From Eurosta solidaginis (lineage: Eukaryota > Arthropoda > Insecta > Diptera > Tephritidae), in contig NC_090323.1 of the NCBI RefSeq assembly GCF_040869045.1, forward strand, positions 171,638,083 through 171,702,082: a stretch of DNA of 64,000 bases, read 5' to 3'. Shown here in pieces: positions 1 through 9,873 of this stretch. Numbering within the stretch: the first letter of the stretch is position 1; each line of letters starts with the position of its first letter. A program made the position numbers and the translations under genes. Below the pieces are notes generated by a model. It had not been told where the DNA came from. It did not search any database and saw only the letters and a list, made by a program, of their open reading frames with translations.

Positions 1-200
1 CATTAACCCTCTGTGTGAAATTGCTTTATAAATCAATAAACTTTGCGAATATGGGAAGGATGAACAGACGTTTAAGTCCACAACCAATTATCGTCTCATT
101 AACAATTAAGACAGGATCTTGATTATGTTAGCCCACTTAACTTCCAGTAATATTGCTGCTCAAAACTTGGTGAACTGCTCCCAACTCCGGTTTTGTGGAG
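1..200 (+). repeat. Family A dispersed segment, copy A1 (partial)
   Basis: This stretch matches 17166-17340, 17766-17965 and 43069-43270 almost base for base, through the shared landmarks CCTCTGTGTGAAATTGCT, GAATATGGGAAGGATGAACA and the end CTCCGGTTTTGTGG. It is the middle of a ~0.7-kb segment seen whole at 42985-43598. The match stops near 200, where Penelope-like DNA takes over. Short open frames cross the segment, but copies differ by one-base indels (ACAATTAAGACAGG here, ACAATTAGACAGG at 17875), so it is probably not coding now. It runs off the left edge. Confidence 0.75.
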
Positions 201-263
201 GAAGTAAAGTGGTTACTTTCGCTCGGGAAAAAGTTCGCAACACCAAAAATCAGTAAGAGTTTC

Positions 264-1866
264 TCACCAATGCGTATCATAGCGGAAATGGAGCAAATAA
301 TTATGGGCATAAAAGACGAAAAAGAAAAAGATATAGCGAGAAGCAAGGTGCATATTACTTTTTAAACGAAACATCAAACACAACTCCGCCGAAAAATTCA
401 TACTCGCAGCATTTAATAAAACGGAAGCGTTTCTCAAATCCAACACTAACATTGTTAACATAGATGCAGACAAGGGAAACAAGACGGTAGCAATGTACGA
501 ATCCCAATACAAAAACAAAATGAACAAATTATTAGAAGACAAAAATACACACAAACCCATAAGAGCAGATCCAACAGATATGCTACAAAGGAAAAGCAAC
601 AAAATAGTAGACGAACTTTACAAAACAAAACAAATCAATAAAAGAGAGAAGCAGCAATTAACTAGCACGGCTGCGGCGGCGCCAAGGCTGTATGGACTGC
701 CAAAGATGCACAAACCACAGATTCCGATTGCCTCGTCGTTCATGGTACCCTGTTGCAATCTGTCGTAATACATGGGACAAATACTTAAAACAATCATATC
801 TTAAAACCATAATGTGAAAAATGCGTTTAAGTTAAAAGACAGATTGGCTAATATTAATTTGTGTAAGGAAGATGTGTTAGTTTCGTTTGATGTCGTGTCC
901 TTATTTACAAATATACCGACAATGCAAGCTACAAAAATTATAATGAGAAAATGGGACCAAATACAAAACACAACAAAAATAACAAAAGCTAAGTTTCAAC
1001 AAATTCTAGATTTTTGTCTGAGAGAAAATAATTACTTCATGTACAATAAGAAACTATATAGTCAGACTCATGGAATGCCAATGGGCAACCCGCTTTCACC
1101 GACAATCCCTGATATTGTTATGGACGACCATTTCGACAACACCATCTCGAAGCTCAAACAACAACACAATATTGACTTGACGTTAATTATTAAATATGTC
1201 GACGATGTTTTCCCAATAGCAAAACGCAGTAACGTGAATATAATTCTAGAGACGCTAAACAAATACCACCATAAAATCCAATTCACCATGGAAATGGAGG
1301 AAAATGCGACCATTCCTTTCCTTGATGTTCATATACACAGAGGAAACAATAATATTAAATTAGATTGGTACTCAAAGTCAACGTCCTCTGGCCGCCTAAT
1401 TAACTTTTTCTCCTCCCAACCAACCAAATACAAAATCAACACAGCAAAGAATCTGATAAATAAAACACTGACCATTAGCCGTCAAGATTTCCATGACCCA
1501 ACAAAGAGAACATACATGTTAGGAAATAATAATTACCCCAACCACCTCGTACACGAATTGATCAACCAGGCGATAATAAAAACCAGGAAACACCTCAAAA
1601 AATTCCCAGACGCAGCAACAGCAGACACTAAGAAATACCACAGTGTGATATATATTCCAAAGCTCAGTCCTATAGTCGATCACAACATAATTAAACAACA
1701 AAACATCACACTAGCTTACAAGTCCAACAATATAATGTCCAAAATATACACAAAAACAAAGACTCCAATAGACAAGCAACAACAAAACAACGTGATATAC
1801 AATAAAATTAAAGAAAAACACTTATTTAAAAATAAGCTTTTATTATTGGTTCACAAAATTAACTAA
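264..1866 (+). pseudogene. Penelope-like element reverse transcriptase, broken
   Basis: Remnant of a Penelope-like retroelement RT, which copies RNA into DNA at a nicked chromosomal end. Upstream frames carry the lineage signatures ADKGNKTVAM (about 466-495) and PRLYGLPKMHKP (about 681-717). The 350-codon open stretch 814-1866 has RT motif A FDVVSLFTNIP, the thumb-proximal GMPMGNPLSP, the catalytic YVDD (YVDDVF, near 1196) and FLDVHI. Breaks: a frame change in the T-run near 359-363, and in-frame TAA codons at 766-768 and 802-804. The GIY-YIG endonuclease that normally follows is absent: homology stops after NNVIYNKIKE near 1810, where the inverted repeat begins. RT identity is secure from the motifs; activity is excluded by the breaks. 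Confidence 0.9.
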
Positions 1867-2400
1867 AAGTAAAAAATAAATTGACTGTAAAGAAATATAA
1901 CACTTTATAAGTTCATTGTTACCTTTAACGATAATTAGGCTTTTTCGTCTGCGACAAAAAAATTCTATATTGTACATAATTATATATTTTTAACATTAAA
2001 ACTTTACACCTTAATTATTAAATCTTACAGTTTATATCACAGTCCTAATTGTTCTAATAAAAGCGTGTTAAATTTTGATGGTATAATTAAGAACATTTAG
2101 GACCTCCTCTTCTTGCTATCACAATGTAACACGCTTTTATTAGAACAATTAGGACTGTGATATAAACTGTAAGATTTAATAATTTAGGTGAAAAATTTTA
2201 ATGTTAAAAATATATAATTATGTACAATATAGAATTTTTTTGTCGCCGACGAAAAATCCTAATTATCGTTAAAGGTTACAATGAACTTATAAAGTGTTAT
2301 ATTTCTTTATAGTCAATTTATTTTTTACTTTTTAGTTAATTTTATTAACCAATAATAAAAGCTTATTTTTAACAAAGTTTTTTTCTTTAATTTTATTTTT
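1800..2400. repeat. Giant inverted repeat, arms ~270 bp, loop ~56 bp
   Basis: The left arm 1800-2070 is the near-perfect reverse complement of the right arm 2127-2400. For example, GTTCTAATAAAAGCGTGTTA at 2051-2070 pairs with TAACACGCTTTTATTAGAAC at 2127-2146, and the outer ends share AAATTAAAGAAAAA. The loop is 2071-2126. A partial third copy of the right-arm end follows directly at about 2393-2465 (TTTTTACTTTTTAG...GAAGCTTGTTCTTAGAAAAGC). The left arm begins inside the Penelope-like frame, so it may be that element's terminal repeat in inverted form, an arrangement known for Penelope-like elements. A foldback insertion is the alternative. Confidence 0.9.
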
Positions 2401-2465
2401 TACTTTTTAGTTCGCTTTATTAACAAGTAATAGAAGCTTGTTCTTAGAAAAGCTTTTTTCTTAAA

Positions 2466-4045
2466 TTAATTTAAATATGAATTTTTTTTTAATTATTAGT
2501 AGGGTAAAATATTGTTTAAATTAGTTGTGTAATCTTTACTTAGTTATTTATAACGTTTTCATCCTATCCATTTTTATTATGGCTTTGGCTATTATTGGTT
2601 GTGTATTTGAACCAAATAAATCCTGCGGACATAACAACCGGAGTCATTTTTGAGTTTTATATTTTAGATTTAATGCACAATTAATATGGGTGTGTTTGAG
2701 CAGCCAAATAATAACAGCAGTATTGCTAAAGTGCTGCTTTGTTGATGGAATGGCGCTAATTTCCTAGCGATGATCAATAGATTGTCAATAGCTGTGTTTT
2801 TTTTCACGTCTATATACGTTTACGCTTAAACTTTATATGAACTGCTAAGCGACAAACTTTAAATACACCTCTGAAATTGCTACGCATAAAATTAGTACTA
2901 CTAAATTTCAATACGCATTATACTCAGATGTAACTGAAATATGTGTCCATGTTTCACCCTCTGCACTAATTCCATGTATTCTATGCGCGTCCACTATCTA
3001 TCACAACTGATTCAGCTATACGTTATACACAAAAATACAACAGAGGGTTGTGTCTCCGCCCTGTAGCTGTAGCTAGTTGTTTAACCACTGCCGCTAGATG
3101 GGTCTCCTAAGCATTATCTAAGTGAGGATAGGCGTTTTTTTTTCACGCGCAAACGAAACGTATACGCGTGCAAAAAAAAACACGGCTAATATTTCGTTCA
3201 ACGAACGCGCGAAATTGCCACATTTGCTCAAATTTTCCAAGATTTTCCATTGTTGATTTAACGTAAGCTGTTATGGCAATATTTTTCAGCCAGCTTATTT
3301 CAAATAGGTCATTTTTTCCAAAAGCAAAATAAATTACAGCAAAGATTACAGAGTTAAACAGCCTTAAAAAATCAGCAATGTTGGTTATACACAGAAATAC
3401 AACAGACGGTTGTGTCTCCATTTTTCGCAAGCGTGGGATTCACCACCTGTGATTCACACGTCTAAGTCTGACAATCCACGGTTAGGTACCGCCGAGTTTG
3501 TATTGGACTTAGGCTGTTATGCCAAAGTAAACACAAATCTTTACCGATCTTTATCGATTAATTTATCGAATACTCGCAAAGTAATATTGCATTGTCATCG
3601 GAGTTATACATGTGTGCAAAATTTCAGCTCAATCGGACACCGGGAAGTGTATCAAATTTAACTTGCAAGATTTCATTACATACAAAGAAGTGAAACTAAA
3701 TAAAAGCTTATAAATAAAATAGAATGTAAAGGAAAGGAGAACGAGAACTGTGATAAAACCATATATGTAACACTTCTGTATCACTACTACTGAAATGTGC
3801 AGCCTGTCAAATATTACAGTACAGATATACAACAAGAGAAGGAGACAAAATCTCAAGGCTGTCGTTAAATATTTGTAAAAAAGGTGCTTAAATATATGTA
3901 TATTTCAACAAGCCGTCTTGCTGATATCAATATTGTACATTAGGTTATTTCGTTCTCCAAATGAAAAAGTAATGCTATGTTCAAACAGAAAAATAAATTG
4001 AGCCAATATCAATTCAAATTGAGTGGTGTTCATACAACTCAATTT
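2466..4045. other. AT-rich DNA without a recognised gene
   Basis: I find no coding frame with family features here. The only internal structure I see is a 35-bp direct repeat, TTATACACAAAAATACAACA... at 3023-3057 and again at 3385-3419, differing at two positions. It brackets 327 bp of unrecognised DNA. Short frames on both strands in this interval look accidental. Confidence 0.5.
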
Positions 4046-4071
4046 AGCTTAAACAATAGTAATTTGATGGC

Positions 4072-4316
4072 CGGCTGGCTCATCTCTACAGCAACAACAC
4101 ACCTGTGTTCAGAATGTCAAAATGTGCATGTTGGAATTGGGTGAATGGAATGGAATGAAAACATAAAACTTTGAAATTTTTGTGTGTTGTAAGATAATGT
4201 GTTCAATGTTTTGGTTTCATTTTGAGTTTGCCATCCTCTTTTGACAATTCCTACTCCAGTGAAAAGAAAAAAATAATATCAGCTGATGAGATGAGCCAAC
4301 CATATAGTTGAGCCAT
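4072..4316. mobile_element. MITE, GGYTGGCTCATCT family, degraded copy
   Basis: The left end GGCTGGCTCATCT (about 4073-4085) and right end AGATGAGCCAACC (about 4289-4301) are inverted repeats. The right-hand continuation CATATAGTTGAGCCATG matches the outer end of the intact copy at 25539-25799, to which this copy is inverted. Interior phrases such as TCATTTTGAGTTTGCCATC (reversed at 25615-25640) confirm the relationship. The outermost left end has diverged and no clear target duplication is visible. Confidence 0.65.
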
Positions 4317-4379
4317 GCGCAGCTGACGTTTAATCTACTCAATAAACACACTTTACAAGGTTGTATTTACAGTTTGAAA

Positions 4380-4456
4380 CAATTTATTACGCAATTTTTT
4401 TAAAATTGGCAATTTGTTATTACAATTTATTATATGATAAATTGCGTAATAAATTG
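4380..4456. repeat. Perfect 18-bp hairpin
   Basis: CAATTTATTACGCAATTT at 4380-4397 is exactly repeated in inverted form at 4439-4456, with a 41-bp AT-rich loop. It may be the core of a small palindromic MITE. It is too AT-rich to call a regulator. Confidence 0.6.
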
Positions 4457-4747
4457 CCCAATTGATATAAATTGCCAATATGGCGTGTGTTTGTACCTAG
4501 TATAAGATTTTGTTTCCCATTAGTACTATAAAATTTTTATTGTTTTAAGAACTCCGCAGAAAGCATTGCCGATTTGTGCTGAGTGCGCAGATATACGTAT
4601 GTAAATGAGCCCTTAGTGACCAAAAAGTGACAAAAAAAGCAAATAATGGCAACTGACAACTACGAATTTCTCATGCACAGAATTAACAGTTACAAAATAT
4701 GCGTAGGCGCCACGAATGGCATAAATTGAAAACTAATCTAGTTAGCG

Positions 4748-5846
4748 GTTTTTTATACCCAGTTGAGCAGAGCTCACAGAGTATATTAATTTTGATTGGA
4801 TAACGGTTGGTTGTACAGGTGTAAAGGAATCGAGATAGATATAGACTTCCATATATCAAAATCATCAGGATCGAAAAACAATTTGATGGAGCCATGTCCG
4901 TCCGTCCGTCCGTCCATCCGTTAACACGATAACTTGAGTAAATTTGGAGGTATCTTGACGAAATTTGGTAAATAGGTTCCTGAGCATTCATCTCAGACCG
5001 CTATTTAAAAAGAACGATATCGGACCATAACCACGCCCACTTTTTCGATATCGAAAGTTTCGAAAAACCGAAAAAGTGCGATAATTCATTACCAAAGACG
5101 GATAAAGCGATGAAACTTGGTAGGTGAGTTGAGCTTATGACGCAGAATAGAAAATTAGTAAAATTTTGGACAATGGGCGTGGCACCTCCCACTTTGAAAA
5201 GAAGGTAATTTAAAAGTTTTGCAAGCTGTAATTTGGCAGTCGTTGAAGACATCATAATGAAATTTTGGCAGGATCGTTACTCCTATTACTACATGTATTC
5301 TTAATAAAAATTAGCAATATCGGAGAACGACCACGCCCACTTTAAAAAAAATTTTTTTTTAAAGTCAAATTTTTACAAAAAATGTAATATCTTTACAGTA
5401 TATAAGTAAATTATGTCAACATTCAACTCCAGTAATGATATGTTGCCACAAAATACAAAAATAAAAGAAAATTTCAAAATGGGCGTGGCTCCGCCCTTTT
5501 TCATTTAATTTGTCTAGGATACTTTTAGTTCCAAAAGTCGAACAAAATTTGACCAATCCTTGTGAAATTTGGCAGGGGCATAGATTCTGTCACGATAACT
5601 GTTTTCTGTGAAAATGGGCGAAATCGGTTGAAGCCACGCCTAGTTTTTATACACAGTCGACCGCCTGTCCTTCCGCTTGGCCGTTAACATGATAACCTGA
5701 GCAAAAACCGATATATCTTTACTTAGTTCACATACTTATCTCAACTCGCTTTATCTTGGTATAAAAAATGGCTGAAATCGGACTATGACCACGCCCACTT
5801 TTTCGATATCGAAAACTGAAAAAAATGCCATAATTCTATACCGAAT
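4748..5846 (+). mobile_element. mini-me/DINE-like element, copy M1 (3' part lost)
   Basis: It starts with a terminal hairpin in which TATACCC...GAGTATA encloses GAGCAGAGCTC (4754-4784). A conserved core follows (GATTGGATAACGGTTGGTTG), then a (TCCG)n tract at 4897-4920 and blocks of AACCACGCCCAC and GGGCGTGGC. Near-identical copies lie at 19491, 62939 and, inverted, 25860 and 58525. Dipteran mini-me elements are known for a conserved core next to (GTCY)n proto-microsatellites; assignment to that class is inferred from this layout. Homology to M2 ends abruptly at 5846, where the FLYWCH transposon begins. Confidence 0.75.
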
Positions 5847-6095
5847 ATGGGAGTTATTTCATTTTTATTGGGACTTACTTCATTGTTTGTAATTCAGGCA
5901 TTGGGAGTTATTTCATCTTTGTTGGGAGTTATTTCATTTTCTTAAAAATACAATTTTATCAAACTTTGAGGTTCTTCTAACAGTTTCTATAACTGGTTTA
6001 AAGAAATCTGTATCAAAACAATGAGTTATTTTTCAATTATCAATCTGTACGCCATCAATTCTTGTTAGAATTTTGCTATTATAGATCGGTGCTTA

Positions 6096-6458
6096 GTGAG
6101 AGTGCAAAAAATGTCAAGTCTTGATTTTGAAGTAGTGAGTGGAAAAAGAAGAAATAGCAATTTATTGTACATAAAAAATGAAAAACAATTTTATTCAAAA
6201 AAATCTGAAAGTAATGGTAAAATATTCTATATGTGTTACGAAACAAATTGTAAATCGCGAGTATCTTTGGAAAACGGACAGTGTCGAAAGGTCCGAAACT
6301 TTATAGAGCATAACCATAATGATCAACATGAGCTATATGAAGAACTCAAAGCCCTTAATGAAATAAAGGATAGATGTTTACATTCCACAAGTACTTTTGG
6401 TGCATCTAGTACTGTCAGCGGAATCCGAGAGAATTTTCAAGAAATATGCACGAGGTAA
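6096..6458 (+). pseudogene. FLYWCH zinc-finger N-terminus of MULE transposase
   Basis: A 120-codon frame. About residues 10-75 read as a FLYWCH finger: a YIKNEKQFYSKK strand, the Cys pair in MCYETNCKSR, and the His pair in IEHNHND. This WRKY/GCM-like fold is the DNA-binding head of Phantom-type Mutator transposases and recognises the element ends. Glu/Lys-rich sequence follows (YEELKALNEIKDRC), as is usual after the finger. The frame stops shortly after CACGAGGTAAGT (6451-6460), a textbook 5' splice site. Continuation across an intron to 6756 is possible, but the catalytic domain would still be absent. Start: the ATG at 6096 or the one at 6111; neither is confirmed. Confidence 0.8.
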
Positions 6459-6755
6459 GTTAATAGTGTTACATGCATGTGTAAACTCACATTGGGTGTT
6501 AAAAAATGTCTTTTGTTAATAAAGCCAGCAGGAATCGACGAAAAATATTGATTTTAATGGTATAAAATTTTTATTTTCCGGCTTCGGATTATTGTTGTCG
6601 AGGACAATACGCATCTTTTGACATCTATTTCGATATTTTTGGACACGTATTAGCAGTCGACCCCTCAACTAGACTTTTACCGAATTCTCTTACAAGTCTT
6701 GCGTATAGTTCGTTGTTGGTTTTGTTTTTTTGCTTTTTATTTATATCGAATAAAG
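6455..6755 (+). other. Intron-like or deletion-junction interval in the transposase
   Basis: It begins GTAAGT and ends after a T-rich tract with AAAG just before the transposase frame resumes. It has intron-like borders but no transposase coding, and it replaces a domain of several hundred residues. It may be an intron, foreign DNA, or an internal deletion with filler. Frames on the minus strand here show no family features. Confidence 0.4.
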
Positions 6756-7373
6756 GTTGGACCGGATGGAATGTCAATGTATGCAACAACAACACGGACG
6801 ACATCGGCCATCGAGGGATGTAATGGAGCGCTGGCAAAAATGATACCAAAACAGGAAACTTTTATAAATTTATCAAAGTTTTGCAAACAGAGGAGTTCAA
6901 TATGTCCCGAAATTTCGAAATGCTGGCTAATAGTAGTGGAGCTTTGGGAAAAGCTAAAAAAAGACGGAAATTTATTGAAAAACTGAACTGATTGCGAAAG
7001 CCAGCGAAAATCTACGTTCTCTAATCATAACAGCTACTGCGTTTGTTAATCGAATGGTGTTTCCAAAAAATAAAATTGTCAGTGAAATGGAGCCAGAAGA
7101 ATATTTTTTTGAAGATCAGCCGTATCTTGAAGAAAAGGAGGAGGAAAACAAGATTCGGCATCAAAGCCATCAGAAATACCGCGCTCTCAAATTTTATGCG
7201 TAATTTGTTTCGAGGTTGAGCCCAACGTACTATTGATGCCGTGCAAACATTTTAAAATATGTAACGCTTGTGTTCTAATGCTGCAAGCTAAGAGTATTTC
7301 CGAAAGACTAGAAAGCTTTAACTGTCCAATTTGCTGTGAAAAGGTTGACGACACTATTCAAGTTTTCTTGTAA
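6756..7373 (+). pseudogene. MULE transposase C-terminus fused to IAP-type RING
   Basis: The first part carries the C-terminal MULE signature, an RTTSAIEGCNG stretch equivalent to the R-T-N-x-x-E-G-x-N motif, then an FKQ/Leu-rich helical region. After one-base frame changes near 6985 and near 7140 there is an acidic stretch (EEYFFEDQPYLEEKEEEN). The last ~60 codons form a C3HC4 RING finger with Cys pair CVIC, then MPCKHFKICNAC, then CPIC and a VDDTIQVFL tail ending at TAA 7371-7373. The CPIC-x(n)-hydrophobic tail resembles RINGs of inhibitor-of-apoptosis proteins, which are E3 ubiquitin ligases. That resemblance is inferred from spacing. The frame changes and missing core make it inactive. Confidence 0.7.
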
Positions 7374-7754
7374 TTGTAACTTTTATATATGTACATAATA
7401 GTTTGCGGTATTTTTCAAATCTCATTGTAACTGATAATATAGTATAAAGATACCATTTCAAGTTTTGATTTGGGATTTATTTCATTTTTTTGTGACTTAT
7501 TTCATTTGGGAGTTATTTCATTTTTTTTTTGGACTTGTGGTTTCATTATGAAATAACTGGCAAATATTGGGAGCTATTTCATTTCCTTCTTTGGGAGTTA
7601 TTTCATTTATTAAAGTTGGGAGTTATTTCATTTTTATTGGGACTTTTTTCATGGGAGTTATTTCATTTGGGAGTTATTTCACTGCACCGGAAATATTAGA
7701 TCAGACTAGCCTACTCAAAAAATACAAGAACATAATCGAACTGATCGCAAAAAT

Positions 7755-7972
7755 ACAATAGACAAATTAGCAGTTTGGAAACAGTTAAAACTAATTAGTC
7801 TTTATTCATTAAAAATACAGATAAAACTAATTAGTATACCATTTATACTTTTCTGTGTTTGTTCATCAAAAATACAAACATTATATCACATGGCCCATTG
7901 GGGTTATTGAAGGCTTTAATGTAGAGAACTTGGCTAATTATTTCATTAAACCTCTGTGTGAAATTGCTAAAA
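7755..7972 (+). repeat. Family A segment, copy A2 (partial)
   Basis: It contains GACAAATTAGCAGTTTGGAAACAG, the paired CATTAAAAATACA blocks, ACTTTTCTGTGTTTGTTCAT and CTTTAATGTAGAGAACTTGGCT...CCTCTGTGTGAAATTGC, all shared with the other A copies. The order differs from copy A6, so internal pieces have been lost. Confidence 0.7.
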
Positions 7973-8097
7973 TGGGTGGGACGGTTGTGTAGAATGCAAA
8001 TAAATCCTGCCAGATAACTTTCTGTTCAGCAGAGTTAAACCAATTGATAGACGTACAAGCAATAATTTTGCGAAACTAACTAAGTTCTTGTTCACAG

Positions 8098-8190
8098 TCA
8101 GAGTTTCAAATCGATGTGGTAATCGGCAGCGATATCACCATGCAAATCCTCACCGAAGGGCTCCTACGGAATGTGAGTGGAATATTAGGG
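8098..8190 (+). pseudogene. Bel-Pao protease fragment
   Basis: The short frame FQIDVVIGSDITMQIL...LLRNVSGIL matches the C-terminal half of Bel-Pao aspartic proteases, where I-G-x-D is the conserved flap-side motif. It is cut off at 8190 by the 3' end of the LOA-type LINE. The Bel-Pao pol fragments at 14345-16712 have the same orientation, so this is probably the upstream part of the same copy. That linkage is inference. Confidence 0.5.
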
Positions 8191-8207
8191 TTAGGTTAGG
8201 TTAGGTT
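8185..8207. repeat. TTAGG-like tail at LINE 3' end
   Basis: TTAGGGTTAGGTTAGGTTAGG. Read on the minus strand it is a (CCTAA)n tail directly after the 3' end of the LINE at 8196-11340. Non-LTR elements often end in short tandem tails made at target-primed reverse transcription. The unit happens to equal the ancestral insect telomere repeat, which higher flies have lost. Confidence 0.7.
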
Positions 8208-8290
8208 CAAGTGGCTGCCATCCACGTTGGAGCGCACACTTAGGCCTTTATAGGCCCATTGTGAAACCACACGGATTTGTTCCTACTCTC

Positions 8291-9150
8291 TTAATCAAAC
8301 CACTTCGTTGAATACGTGAAGCTAACTAAGCGTCGTGTATTGACCTCAGTCAGATCTACGAGAAACATCTTGCCCATAAAACGTTGCCTTCTTCTACCGA
8401 GCGCTGGACATTCACAGAGCAGATGCCTAACAGTTTCAGGTTCTTCTTTGTTGCCGCAGCTTCTACAATAATCATTAAATGGAGCGCCAATCCTTTCCGC
8501 ATGCGGTCCAATACAAACATGACCCGTAATAAAACCTACAACTAAGGAAATATCCCTCTTACGGAGGGTGAGAAGCTCTCGAGATCTCTTCTCATTCCAT
8601 TCCGGCCATGTGAGTTTTGTCGTGTGGCATCTATCATGATGCTTCCACCTGGCTCCCGCTTCCATCAGTAGAGCCTCCTTTATCTTGAACTTGCAGGTGG
8701 AGTGCGGCATGCCCAACTTCTTCCAGGATGTCGTAAGTGGAAGGGAGGTACCCTTTCTTGCAAGCCCATCCGCCATCGCATTACCTGGTATGCCCTTATG
8801 TCCCGAAATACATACCAGATGCAGAGTAAACTGTTCAGCCATCACGCTAAGTGATCTGCGACAGCCTACCACAGTTTCAGAATTAGCTGTGACATAGTCA
8901 AGGGCTCTCAGTGCTGCTTGACTGTCTGAGAAATTATAAATGTGCTTCTGAGAGACTGCCTTCTCCTCAAGGTAGCCCACAGCGTCTTGTATGGCCACAA
9001 GCTCGGCCTGAAATACGCTACAGTGATCCAGAAGGCGAAACGATCTTTATATCTCCAACAGTTCCGAATAGACACCCCCTCCGACCCTGTTATCCAGTTT
9101 AGATCCATCTGTGTAGCTCTGAATGCTGTTAGTGGGCCAATCAGAGTCAT
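8291..9150 (-). pseudogene. LINE RNase H and C-terminal zinc domain
   Basis: Two overlapping frames make up the 3' third of ORF2. The RNase H fold shows SDSQAALRAL (the second catalytic Asp region) and GHKGIPGNAMADGLARKG (the final His/Asp region). The N-terminal strand with the first Asp lies in another frame near 9090-9120. RNase H degrades template RNA during element replication. The end, about residues 165-215, holds a Cys/His cluster (YCRSCGNKEEPETVRHLLCECP) typical of LOA/I-type LINE C-termini. One frame change near 9000 separates the halves. Confidence 0.85.
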
Positions 9151-9174
9151 TCACCCACTGTTCCCTTTCAGGGA

Positions 9175-9746
9175 TTAATATATCGTATCCCTAAAGTTGG
9201 TATGTGGTTTGCATAAATCTGTCCATTCTGGTACGCAGAACCTGTCGTGAATTTCAGTATGTTTGCAGTGCGACCATGTGGGCAGTTTCCTCAGCCTGAT
9301 AGCTGCACATGCTGCATATTTATTGCCTACTATATCTATGGGTAGTAAGTTCAGTATTACATGCATATCCTCCGTTGGCGTTGTGCGGATGGCTCCGCTT
9401 ATGCATAGTAGTGCAGATCTTTGCATCTTTTGAAGAGCAAGAACCTTCGAGGATTTATTCATGGCGGGCCACCATAGCGCCACCCCGTATAGCAATATTG
9501 GCCTAACTGTGGCCGTGTGTATCCAATATGCTATCATAGGGGACATACCCCATTTCCTTTACATGTGTAGAGGGCAACCGTGGCCTCACGGACACGTTCC
9601 GTGGTGTTTTGTGTCCAGTTCAATTTCTTATCAAGTGTGAGCACTAGATAGTTGGCGGACTCACTTAACTTAAGCACTGTGTTTGCCAGCACTGGAGTTG
9701 AGAGACGTGGTATTTTATACCTCCTCTTAAAGAGCACCAGCTCCAT
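9175..9746 (-). pseudogene. LINE RT thumb region, frame-broken
   Basis: Frames 9746-9534 and 9546-9175 overlap slightly and together read as the post-catalytic RT region. KTELVLFKRRY-like sequence (here MELVLFKRRYKIPR) leads into a LDKKLNW turn, then RPILLYGVALWWPA and the conserved LQKMQRSALLCISGAIRTTPTE. These are standard landmarks of LOA/I-type LINEs downstream of YADD. A stop and frame change near 9540 split them. Confidence 0.85.
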
Positions 9747-9873
9747 TTTTTTGGGTTCACGCCCAGACCATTATCAACGGCCCATGCTTCGACCCTTTTT
9801 AATTCCACCTGCATCATATTGCACTTACTACCAGGGCTTTACAGCCCCTCCCCTCCTCCATGTCCCCTAGCAG

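Larger units (their letters stand above)
5847..7683 (+). mobile_element. FLYWCH/MULE (Phantom-type) DNA transposon remnant
   Basis: The boundaries are drawn by reiterated GGGAGTTATTTCATT motifs: three at the left end (5848-5942) and about nine variants at the right end (7470-7683), all but one in the same orientation. Inside are an N-terminal FLYWCH zinc finger frame and a C-terminal transposase-plus-RING region on the same strand. The DDE catalytic core that should lie between them is missing. Phantom elements are a Mutator subclass in animals and insect viruses whose transposases often begin with FLYWCH and whose termini can be complex. That fits, but no clean terminal inverted repeat or target duplication is visible here. 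Confidence 0.7.

Noticed and set aside
4381..4456. Possible rho-independent-like terminator hairpin
   Set aside because: This is eukaryotic, AT-rich DNA; the hairpin is listed as a repeat only.
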